Below, piece by piece: positions 1 through 7,040 of a stretch of 7,040 nt of DNA (positions are counted from its first letter, which is position 1; each line of letters begins with the position of its first letter). The DNA is from Thiotrichaceae bacterium. GTDB taxonomy: Bacteria > Pseudomonadota > Gammaproteobacteria > Thiotrichales > Thiotrichaceae. The notes under the pieces are model-generated. The model had not been told where the DNA came from. It did no database searches and saw only the letters and a list, made by a program, of their open reading frames with translations. The translations under genes and the position numbers were made by a program. The stretch lies in NCBI GenBank assembly GCA_027008885.1, contig JALVDQ010000447.1:1-7040 (forward strand), given 5' to 3'.

Positions 1-2377
<2,377 letters not shown>

Positions 2378-2388
2378 TTACGCAAAGA

Positions 2389-2419
2389 GAGGCTTATAAT
2401 CTGAATCCGTAGGAGCCTC
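2389..2419 (-). other. Small inverted repeat in the gyrB leader
   Basis: GAGGCT at 2389-2394 is the exact reverse complement of AGCCTC at 2414-2419, with a 19-base loop. If transcription starts near 2426, this stem lies within the first half of the gyrB leader. It is too short and the loop too long to call a terminator. It could be a leader structure or chance. Confidence 0.3.
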
Positions 2420-2432
2420 ACAAACCTGCGCC

Positions 2433-2438
2433 ATTATA
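2433..2438 (-). promoter_or_regulatory. Candidate -10 element of a gyrB promoter
   Basis: The minus strand reads TATAAT, a perfect sigma-70 -10 hexamer, followed by GGCGC. No good -35 hexamer is found 16-18 bases upstream; that stretch is A/T-rich and near the end of recF. Predicted initiation near 2426 would give a leader of about 60 bases before the gyrB ATG. Separate gyrB transcription is common in this gene cluster, since gyrase expression responds to supercoiling. Confidence 0.45.
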
Positions 2439-2461
2439 CACTAATTAAATTAATCTCTATA

Positions 2462-3565
2462 CTACTTAAGCGTTATCTCGCAAGGTTTGATTACACCATG
2501 TTTCACGTGAAACATTTTAACAGAATCGTTTTTTTTGATATCTGCTTGCCTGGTTCCAGTAATGATTAATTGTTGCTTTAGTGTGGTTAAAAAATCGAAC
2601 AGGCAACGCTCGTTTTTGGCATCGAGTTCTGACGACAAATCATCCACCAGTATAATCCCTTTTTCACTCGTTGTAGTGTCTTGTAGCAGCGCTGTGCTTT
2701 GAGCTATCAAAAGTGCTATTGATAATAATTTGAGTTGACCTCTTGAAGCAACAGATTCAGCAGTTTGGGAATTTAGCATTATTTTGAGATCGGCTCTGTG
2801 AATGCCTGTTGAAGTTCGCTTTAGAAAAATATCCTGTTCCAGTTTTTTATTATAATGCTCGATTAAGGAGTCTTTGTTTATATCAAGAGAAGACGGAAAA
2901 CCAGTGGTATATAGTATATCTACTTCTATTCCCTTGAGTAGATGATCAGATATCTTTTTAAAGAGCGGTTTGAGTATTTCGATAGCGGATTGACGATATT
3001 GAGTTAGTTCGGGCTGTAATGATGCTAGTTCTTCTGTCCACTTGTTCAATGTGGAATGATACTTTTTATTCTTCAAGCAATAGTTTCTTTGTTTCAGTAT
3101 GTGTTGGTATGTTTTCCATTTGTAATGAAAATCAGGAAATATATAAAAAGCGATCCAGTCTATATACGATCTTCTTAGCGAGGGTGAACCGCTTATTAAT
3201 TTTACGGAGTCAGGATCTATTATTGTAATCGGTAAATATTTGCTTAATTCAGCTTGTGAACGGATGTGTTTTCTGTCAATCCTTATTTTGGTTTGATCGT
3301 TTTGTTTTTCTATACCTATCTTTTGAATGCCATTGCTATTACATATTTCCGCAGTGACAAGTAACTTTTTTTTATTATGTGTTATGACACTGGATATCTG
3401 TTTGCTTCTGAATGAACGCCCTGTCGAGAGTATACTGAGTGCTTCCAGCAAACTTGTTTTTCCTGAAGCGTTCAATCCTCTTATAATATTTAAGTCGGGG
3501 GAAAACTCCAAAGAAACATTTTCCAGAATGCGGCAATTATGAACATTGATGCTTTTTATCCACAT
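2462..3565 (-). CDS. recF: RecF, DNA repair and replication-restart ATPase
   Basis: RecF is an SMC/ABC-like ATPase that acts with RecO and RecR to load RecA onto gapped DNA at stalled forks. The 367 residues match the usual length of about 360. The Walker A motif is GLNASGKTS (30-38), followed by the family segment LSTGRSFRS (46-54). The ABC signature is SRGQLKLL (274-281), and Walker B plus D-loop is ILVDDLSSELD (305-315). The start at 3565 gives the normal RecF N-terminus (WIKSINVHNCRILENV). It lies 14 bases after the dnaN stop and has no visible Shine-Dalgarno sequence, so translation is probably coupled to dnaN. Two DNA sites are embedded in the gene: a perfect DnaA box over the start codon, and a perfect parS palindrome that encodes MFHVKH in the poorly conserved C-terminal tail. 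The gene is noticeably A/T-richer than gyrB. Confidence 0.97.
   Translation of the reverse strand: MWIKSINVHNCRILENVSLEFSPDLNIIRGLNASGKTSLLEALSILSTGRSFRSKQISSVITHNKKKLLVTAEICNSNGIQKIGIEKQNDQTKIRIDRKHIRSQAELSKYLPITIIDPDSVKLISGSPSLRRSYIDWIAFYIFPDFHYKWKTYQHILKQRNYCLKNKKYHSTLNKWTEELASLQPELTQYRQSAIEILKPLFKKISDHLLKGIEVDILYTTGFPSSLDINKDSLIEHYNKKLEQDIFLKRTSTGIHRADLKIMLNSQTAESVASRGQLKLLSIALLIAQSTALLQDTTTSEKGIILVDDLSSELDAKNERCLFDFLTTLKQQLIITGTRQADIKKNDSVKMFHVKHGVIKPCEITLK
2499..2514. promoter_or_regulatory. parS: parS centromere site (ParB binding)
   Basis: The sequence TGTTTCACGTGAAACA is a perfect match to the chromosomal parS consensus (TGTTNCACGTGAAACA) and forms part of an 18-base perfect palindrome, 2498-2515. 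ParB-CTP clamps load at such sites, spread, and recruit SMC/MukB-type condensins to segregate the origin. The site lies inside the last codons of recF, about 2.3 kb from the dnaA-dnaN spacer, as expected for an origin-proximal centromere. No other copy is visible in the window. That ParB binds it here is inferred from the exact match. Confidence 0.92.
3556..3564 (+). promoter_or_regulatory. DnaA box overlapping the recF start codon
   Basis: TTATCCACA is a perfect match to the high-affinity DnaA box. On the coding strand of recF it reads TGTGGATAA, covering the last two bases of the ATG and the Trp-Ile codons. Bound DnaA could affect transcription through the dnaN-recF junction, or the site may be a satellite of the origin. 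Part of the match may be fixed by the protein sequence (MWIK), so function is unproven. Confidence 0.6.
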
Positions 3566-3579
3566 TGCGATGAAAATAA

Positions 3580-4692
3580 TTACATACGCACGGGCATAAT
3601 AATATAACGTGTGCCAGTATCGTCATCGGAATATAATATTGCACTCGCATCAGGTGTGGTTAATTCAAGCTTGATTTCCTTTCCTTCAAGGTGATTCACA
3701 GCGTCTAAAAGATAGGTTACATTGAAGCCCGTTTCAAACAGATCCCCGGTATAAGTAATATCTATTTCCTCTTCTGCGGTTTCATTTTCCGGGTTGTTCG
3801 AATGCAAAAACATCGTGTTGTCGTTAAGCAATATGTGTATGCTCCGGAACTTTTCATTGGATAATATAGCAACGCGCAATAGTGTGTCTCTAAATTGTTC
3901 TCTATCCAGGATAATCGTGTGATTGGTTTTTACCGGTATAGCGGTTTGATAGTCAGGGTATTTTCCATCAATAAGTTTTGATGTAAAACGGAAATTATCT
4001 TTTTTTATGCGTATATGATTTTCACTGGTTTGTAGCGTTAAAGGCAATTGACTGTTCGAATCCAGTAACCTTGATAATTCAAGCACTGATTTTCTGGGTA
4101 TAATTATCTTCTCATAAAATTCTTTGTCGTAGTCATGGCTATCTTTATATTTTGAAATAGCCAGTCTATGACCGTCGGTAGCAACAGCAAACAAATTAGT
4201 TCCCTGAAAATCGAGTAGCATACCGTTCAGAAAATAACGGACATCCTGATTTGCCATAGAGAAAGAAACTTTTTCTATTAAATGCTTGAATGATTTCTCA
4301 GTTAATGTGACTTCCTGGGATATTGGAATATCATCCAGGAGTGGGTAGGCCTCAGCGGGCAATGTCGCTAACTTAAAATGACTTCGTTGATTTTTTACAT
4401 GTAAGCTGTTTTGCTCATCAAGCTCTATGGTAATAAAACAACCATCAGGCAATGCTTTGCAGATATCGAATAATTTGCGTGCGGGTGCTGTGATTTGTCC
4501 TGGTATTTCTGGCTGAATCTCTACGCTGCTAGACAATTCTATTTTCTGGTCTGTTCCTACCAGCTTGAGCGTATCGGGAGTCGCCTGAATAAGCACATTT
4601 TCCAGTATATCGCTGGTATTTTTTTTCTCTATGGCTCCAACAACGCGGTTTAGTTGTTCAAGCAGTGTCTCTTTGGATATTATTAGTTTCAT
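3580..4692 (-). CDS. dnaN: DNA polymerase III beta subunit (sliding clamp)
   Basis: The clamp is a head-to-tail dimeric ring that encircles DNA and tethers DNA polymerase III and other partners. The 370 residues match the family (366 in E. coli) and fit three similar domains of roughly 120 residues each. Family segments seen are MKLIISKETLLEQLNRV at the N-terminus, FAVATDGHRLA (168-178), SKLIDGKYPDY (238-248) and the C-terminal YIIMPVRM, which helps form the pocket for clamp-binding motifs. The start at 4692 is clear from the family N-terminus, but the bases before it are almost pure A/T with no Shine-Dalgarno sequence. A 283-base spacer separates it from dnaA, so it may be read through from dnaA, have its own promoter, or both. 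recF follows after 14 bases. Confidence 0.98.
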   Translation of the reverse strand: MKLIISKETLLEQLNRVVGAIEKKNTSDILENVLIQATPDTLKLVGTDQKIELSSSVEIQPEIPGQITAPARKLFDICKALPDGCFITIELDEQNSLHVKNQRSHFKLATLPAEAYPLLDDIPISQEVTLTEKSFKHLIEKVSFSMANQDVRYFLNGMLLDFQGTNLFAVATDGHRLAISKYKDSHDYDKEFYEKIIIPRKSVLELSRLLDSNSQLPLTLQTSENHIRIKKDNFRFTSKLIDGKYPDYQTAIPVKTNHTIILDREQFRDTLLRVAILSNEKFRSIHILLNDNTMFLHSNNPENETAEEEIDITYTGDLFETGFNVTYLLDAVNHLEGKEIKLELTTPDASAILYSDDDTGTRYIIMPVRM

Positions 4693-4693
4693 G

Positions 4694-4735
4694 ATTTATA
4701 TAATATATATATTTAAAAGATAATAGTAGTAATAA
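4694..4735 (-). other. A/T-rich unwinding element with DnaA-trio-like repeats
   Basis: Bases 4694-4720 are A or T in 26 of 27 positions. Next to them, 4721-4735 reads as five consecutive triplets, TAA TAG TAG TAA TAA on the plus strand, matching the 3'-(G/A)A(T/A)-5' DnaA-trio pattern. The nearest DnaA-box-like site, TTATCCAAG, points toward them with a 14-base gap that includes the G/C-containing AAGGTC. The tract ends at the dnaN start codon, so it is also the dnaN leader. Confidence 0.5.
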
Positions 4736-4746
4736 GACCTTGTTTT

Positions 4747-4792
4747 TATCTTGGATAAGCTTTTTTTCCTAAAGTATTTCAATATCTTGGAT
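4747..4792. repeat. Pair of 10-base direct repeats
   Basis: TATCTTGGAT occurs exactly at 4747-4756 and again at 4783-4792, 36 bases apart. On the minus strand each copy contains ATCCAAG, which resembles the core of a DnaA box (TTATCCAAG in one, CAATCCAAG in the other). They may be weak DnaA sites or binding sites for another origin regulator. Confidence 0.45.
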
Positions 4793-4847
4793 TGTTTTTC
4801 TGGTGTGTATTAAACCTGTTTAAGAAAAACAGAGCCTGTGTACTGCC

Positions 4848-4856
4848 TGTGGAAAA
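4848..4856 (-). promoter_or_regulatory. DnaA box
   Basis: The minus strand reads TTTTCCACA, which fits the relaxed DnaA box TTWTNCACA. It forms a 10-base perfect inverted repeat (CTGTGGAAAA with TTTTCCACAG) with the box at 4882-4890. The centres are 34 bases apart, a little over three helical turns. Confidence 0.65.
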
Positions 4857-4881
4857 GTCACTTGTTTTTCCATTTTCTTTT

Positions 4882-4890
4882 TTTTCCACA
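4882..4890 (+). promoter_or_regulatory. DnaA box
   Basis: TTTTCCACA on the plus strand fits TTWTNCACA. It is preceded by a pyrimidine-rich stretch ending in eight T, and it is the inverted partner of the box at 4848-4856. Confidence 0.65.
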
Positions 4891-4975
4891 GCTTGTTCCT
4901 TTGTTTATACGCCAGTTAATAAGTGTTTTTTCTGGATAGTTTCTGAGACACGCTACACGCTAAATGTGATTGTAG

Positions 4976-6439
4976 CTAACGGGTTAGTATGCGCTCTAAA
5001 ATGCGGTAGTTTTCATCAATAGACGGATCCTCGGTTCTGAGTTCTTTTATCTTTCTGCAGGCATGCAAGACGGTGGTATGGTCACGGTTTCCAAAGAATG
5101 TTCCTATTTCCGGGAGGCTGTGATTTGTCAGTTCCTTGCATAAGGACATAGCTATTTGCCTGGGTCTGGCTATGGAGCGTGTCCTGCGTTTGGAATCCAT
5201 ATCAGAGGTTTTGATATTGAAATGCTGAGACACTGTCTTTTTTATGTTTTCTACGGTTACCGTCTTGTCCTGACTGGCTAGTTGATCACGCAAGGCATCA
5301 TGTACGAAATCAAGCGTAATTTCAGTTCTCTGATGCAATCGTAAACTTGCCAGTACCCTTTGAAGTGCGCCCTCCAGATCTCTCACATTTGAGCGAAATC
5401 GCTTCGCTATAAAGAAAGCAACATCTTTAGGTAATTCCATATGAAATTTTTCTACTTTCTTTGAGAGTATCGCTACACGCGTTTCAAATTCAGGGGGCTG
5501 TATTTCTACAGTCAGCCCCCAGCTCAAACGTGAGCGCAAACGATCATCGATTCCCTCTACATCTCGCGGATAACGGTCACTTGTAAGAATGATTTGTTTT
5601 TGACCTTCCAGGAGCGCGTTAAAGGTATGGAAAAACTCCTCGACTGACCTGTTTTTTCCGGCAAAGAACTGTATATCATCAATAAGAAGAGCATCGACAG
5701 AACGATAGTAATCTTTAAACTGGTCTATACTGTTTGTGCGAAGCGCGGTAATCATGTCATTCACAAAGCGTTCAGAATGAAGATAAACCACTTTTGCGTA
5801 GGGATTGGTGGCGAGTATTCTATTGCCTATGGCATGCATAAGATGAGTTTTACCCAGACCAACACCTCCATAAATAAAAAGAGGATTGTAGGATTTTCCC
5901 GGATTATCACCGACCTGCTTTGCAGAAGCCACTGCTAACTGGTTGGATTTTCCCTCAACAAAATTTTCAAAAGTATTGGCAGGATTTAAGTTATTTGTGA
6001 AACTTTTTTTATTGATATTTGGCTCTGGAAAAACCTGTGTATTTTGATGAGTATTATCAAAATTGTTAATACCATCACTTTTGTTATTGTGATTTGCAGG
6101 GGGATTAAAGGTTTCAAAAGGTGCCTGGGTATCCGGGGCTAACGTGCCAGGGGCATATGAGCCAGCCGCTGCCACAGCATCTGCTGTAGCGAAAGCAGGC
6201 GCAGTATCGGCACCAATCTGCAAAATAACCTGGGTATCACTGTCATTTGCCAATACACTGATTTTGTTTTTGATGCGGTCCAGATGATGATCTTTTACAT
6301 GCTGATAAACAAAAGTATTAGGCGCCAATAAAACAAGAATATTGCCATGTTGGGTGCCATGAAGTGTCCGTAGCCATGTATTAATTTCCTGATCACTGAG
6401 TTCCGATTCTAAATTATTGAGGCATTGTTGCCAAAGCAT
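4976..6439 (-). CDS. dnaA: Chromosomal replication initiator DnaA
   Basis: DnaA-ATP binds DnaA boxes at oriC, melts the adjacent A/T-rich DNA and helps load the DnaB helicase; it also represses its own gene in many bacteria. The 487 residues are slightly longer than E. coli DnaA (467). Domain I is at about 1-75 ([14 protein letters not shown]). Domain II, about 76-150, is a variable linker rich in Ala at first and Asn later. AAA+ domain III has Walker A GGVGLGKT (191-198), Walker B LLIDDIQ (251-257), sensor 1 ILTSDR (284-289), arginine-finger segment DDRLRSR (298-304) and sensor 2 NVRDLEGAL (351-359). DNA-binding domain IV ends with the signature [12 protein letters not shown] (453-464). The start at 6439 is supported by AAGGA 7 bases upstream and by the family N-terminus. 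All key residues are present. Confidence 0.98.
   Translation of the reverse strand: MLWQQCLNNLESELSDQEINTWLRTLHGTQHGNILVLLAPNTFVYQHVKDHHLDRIKNKISVLANDSDTQVILQIGADTAPAFATADAVAAAGSYAPGTLAPDTQAPFETFNPPANHNNKSDGINNFDNTHQNTQVFPEPNINKKSFTNNLNPANTFENFVEGKSNQLAVASAKQVGDNPGKSYNPLFIYGGVGLGKTHLMHAIGNRILATNPYAKVVYLHSERFVNDMITALRTNSIDQFKDYYRSVDALLIDDIQFFAGKNRSVEEFFHTFNALLEGQKQIILTSDRYPRDVEGIDDRLRSRLSWGLTVEIQPPEFETRVAILSKKVEKFHMELPKDVAFFIAKRFRSNVRDLEGALQRVLASLRLHQRTEITLDFVHDALRDQLASQDKTVTVENIKKTVSQHFNIKTSDMDSKRRTRSIARPRQIAMSLCKELTNHSLPEIGTFFGNRDHTTVLHACRKIKELRTEDPSIDENYRILERILTR
5493..5520. repeat. GC-rich hairpin inside dnaA
   Basis: GGGGGCTG (5493-5500) and CAGCCCCC (5513-5520) form a perfect 8-base inverted repeat with a 12-base loop; a competing inner stem CTGTA/TACAG also exists. 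It encodes the conserved segment [10 protein letters not shown] just after the arginine finger, so it may simply reflect codon choice. Confidence 0.4.
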
Positions 6440-6446
6440 GGGATAT

Positions 6447-6451
6447 TCCTT
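6447..6451 (-). promoter_or_regulatory. Ribosome binding site of dnaA
   Basis: The minus strand reads AAGGA, 7 bases before the ATG at 6439. It is the clearest Shine-Dalgarno sequence in the window and fixes the dnaA start. Confidence 0.75.
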
Positions 6452-6496
6452 TTTATTTAGCCCTAATTGATCTAAGATGAAAAATTATGCCCTGAT

Positions 6497-6514
6497 CCGC
6501 ATATTTTTATGCGG
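6497..6514. other. Perfect 7-base stem-loop in the dnaA leader
   Basis: CCGCATA (6497-6503) and TATGCGG (6508-6514) pair perfectly around a TTTT loop. In minus-strand RNA the loop would be AAAA. No U-run follows directly in either direction, so it is not a standard terminator. It lies 58 bases upstream of the dnaA ATG and just outside the long inverted-repeat element, so it could affect dnaA mRNA stability or translation. Confidence 0.45.
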
Positions 6515-6520
6515 CAGGAA

Positions 6521-6693
6521 GTAAGTGTACCCGCTCAAAATTAATCTAACAATTTTGCCCCTGTTTTCTGATCTTCTGCGTTATTGCTTTGGTCACATAG
6601 CCCACTATGCTCCCGTTGCTCCCGTCGCAATGCCTTGAATATCAAAGAACAGGAAACGAAATTTTGTTAAATTTATTTTGTTTGGGTACTTAC
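6521..6693. mobile_element. 173-base long-palindrome element (MITE-like), no transposase
   Basis: The whole segment folds on itself. Outer ends GTAAGTGTACCC (6521-6532) and GGGTACTTAC (6684-6693) match apart from two extra bases. The next arms, 6536-6552 and 6664-6680, match at 15 of 17 positions; 6560-6576 and 6637-6653 match at 14 of 17. The tip is CATAG-CCCA-CTATG at 6596-6609. No reading frame in it looks like a protein. A long imperfect palindrome with defined ends in a promoter region is typical of non-autonomous miniature transposons or large REP/BIME-type repeats. I see no clear target-site duplication, and other genomic copies cannot be checked here. Confidence 0.7.
6608..6625 (+). 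repeat. Tandem duplication of a 9-mer
   Basis: TGCTCCCGT occurs twice in direct succession (6608-6616, 6617-6625), just right of the palindrome tip. It makes the right arm longer than the left, so it probably arose by replication slippage. The inverse of its core, CGGGAGCA, appears again at 6798-6805, just outside the second element. Confidence 0.7.
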
Positions 6694-6694
6694 G

Positions 6695-6723
6695 ATTGAA
6701 TCTGCCCCGATACTGTCTGTCAA
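6695..6723 (-). promoter_or_regulatory. Candidate dnaA promoter
   Basis: The minus strand has a perfect -35 TTGACA (6718-6723), a 17-base spacer and the -10-like TTCAAT (6695-6700; four of six). Initiation near 6688 would fall inside the right end of the 173-base palindrome, so the dnaA transcript would carry nearly all of it in a leader of about 250 bases. It is the best -35/-10 pair I found upstream of dnaA, but the -10 is only fair. Confidence 0.45.
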
Positions 6724-6761
6724 AATTTGTATGATCCATACAAAAATATACCCGCACAGAC
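6715..6761. repeat. Nested inverted repeat between the two elements
   Basis: GTCTGT (6715-6720) pairs with ACAGAC (6756-6761), and inside them TTTGTAT (6726-6732) pairs with ATACAAA (6738-6744) around GATCC. The outer left arm overlaps the TTGACA of the candidate dnaA promoter, so the repeat could be an operator for a dimeric regulator, or part of another degenerate element. Confidence 0.45.
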
Positions 6762-6805
6762 TCTGAGAAAATCAGCAATAAAAGAGGTTTATAGCATCGG
6801 GAGCA

Positions 6806-6972
6806 CTGGGAGCCTGTCCGAGAACTAGAAATTGACTGCAAATCCCACAATCATCATAATCTGAGCTTATCAAGTTCGTTAAATAGAGCGACTATTCGCC
6901 TCTCTTGATAAACGCACCTTATAACAATTCTGAAATTTTCGTTTCAATCCCAGTTCTCGGACAGACTCCCAG
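6806..6972. mobile_element. 167-base element with terminal inverted repeats (MITE-like)
   Basis: The ends are 21-base inverted repeats, 6806-6826 and 6952-6972, matching at 20 of 21 positions; the core shared sequence is CTGTCCGAGAACT. A second inverted repeat sits in the middle: TTATCAAG (6867-6874) with CTTGATAA (6904-6911), enclosing AATAG/CTATT (6882-6886, 6892-6896). There is no transposase frame and I see no target-site duplication. The ends suggest mobilisation by a full-length insertion sequence elsewhere; its family cannot be fixed from this alone. It separates the DnaA box at 6993 from the dnaA promoter region. Confidence 0.72.
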
Positions 6973-6992
6973 ATATTACCCCCAAAAATGAC

Positions 6993-7001
6993 TTATCCAC
7001 A
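6993..7001 (+). promoter_or_regulatory. DnaA box in the rpmH-dnaA type intergenic region
   Basis: TTATCCACA is a perfect high-affinity DnaA box. A second site with one mismatch to TTWTNCACA, TTTGTCACA, follows at 7009-7017. Such boxes upstream of dnaA usually belong to oriC or to dnaA autoregulation. Here they lie more than 550 bases from the dnaA start because the two elements intervene, and more boxes may lie beyond the right edge. Confidence 0.65.
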
Positions 7002-7034
7002 AGCATTTTTTGTCACAAAAAAAACAAAAAAAAA

Positions 7035-7040
7035 TTGACT
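7035..7040 (+). promoter_or_regulatory. Possible -35 of a divergent promoter, cut by the window edge
   Basis: TTGACT (five of six to TTGACA) ends the window and follows an A-rich tract (7016-7034) that looks like an UP element. In gammaproteobacteria the gene divergent from dnaA is normally rpmH, ribosomal protein L34, so this may be the rpmH promoter. The -10 and the gene are not visible. Confidence 0.4.

Larger units (their letters stand above)
4693..4975. other. oriC: Candidate chromosomal replication origin (oriC) between dnaA and dnaN
   Basis: This 283-base spacer contains two relaxed-consensus DnaA boxes in inverted orientation (4848-4856 and 4882-4890), a one-mismatch box TAATACACA on the minus strand (4804-4812) and a two-mismatch box TTATCCAAG on the minus strand (4750-4758). 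Next come triplets resembling DnaA-trios (4721-4735) and then a 27-base tract with 26 A or T. Order and polarity, boxes then trios then A/T tract, resemble the basal unwinding system described for Bacillus subtilis and other bacteria. Many gammaproteobacteria instead place oriC between rpmH and dnaA; here that region holds only one perfect box and two inserted elements. Confidence 0.6.

Noticed and set aside
2395..2400. Plus-strand TATAAT between gyrB and recF
   Set aside because: No -35 upstream and no plus-strand gene downstream; it would read antisense into recF. Probably chance in A/T-rich DNA.
4816..4832. Hairpin CTGTTT/AAACAG as a dnaA terminator
   Set aside because: Only a 6-base A/T-rich stem with no U-run after it on the minus strand; too weak for an intrinsic terminator.
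6589..6597. DnaA-box-like TTGGTCACA in the long palindrome
   Set aside because: Two mismatches to TTWTNCACA, and it lies in an element arm; not supportable as a DnaA site.
6605..6850. 81-codon open frame on the minus strand upstream of dnaA
   Set aside because: It runs across the ends of both inverted-repeat elements, has no ribosome site, shows no recognisable domain, and its end simply translates the tandem 9-mer. Most likely spurious.
6806..6972. Target-site duplication around the second element
   Set aside because: I compared the flanks at several possible end positions and found no direct repeat, so none is claimed.

Overview
This window is the classic replication-origin gene cluster of a gammaproteobacterium, seen from its reverse strand. 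Reading leftwards from the right edge, the order is dnaA, dnaN, recF, gyrB, all on the minus strand; gyrB runs off the left edge. The DnaA, clamp, RecF and GyrB sequences carry all expected motifs. GyrB has the extra C-terminal segment typical of Gram-negative gyrases, and the gene order is the one found in Pseudomonas, methanotrophs and related gammaproteobacteria. The DNA is moderately AT-rich, and recF and dnaN are visibly more so than gyrB. I cannot name the genus; a methanotroph-like gammaproteobacterium is only a weak impression.

Layout: 1-2365 gyrB (C-terminal end missing); 2366-2461 gyrB leader with a perfect TATAAT; 2462-3565 recF, whose last codons contain a perfect 16-base parS site and whose start codon overlaps a perfect DnaA box; 3580-4692 dnaN; 4693-4975 an AT-rich dnaA-dnaN spacer with two inverted DnaA boxes, a run of DnaA-trio-like triplets and an almost pure A/T tract, which I read as the best oriC candidate; 4976-6439 dnaA; 6440-7040 a gene-free upstream region. 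That last region holds two palindromic, transposase-free elements (6521-6693 and 6806-6972), a likely dnaA promoter between them, a perfect DnaA box at 6993-7001 and a -35-like hexamer at the very edge, probably the start of the divergent rpmH promoter.

The genes form one functional unit. DnaA opens the origin, the DnaN clamp tethers DNA polymerase III, RecF loads recombination functions at stalled forks and gyrase removes the supercoils. The parS site would let ParB and SMC act on the newly copied origin.

The coding content is ordinary. The parts worth a second look are non-coding: the parS site inside recF, the BUS-like architecture between dnaA and dnaN, and the two inverted-repeat elements that seem to have landed in the dnaA control region. 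I saw no sign of a novel multi-gene system.
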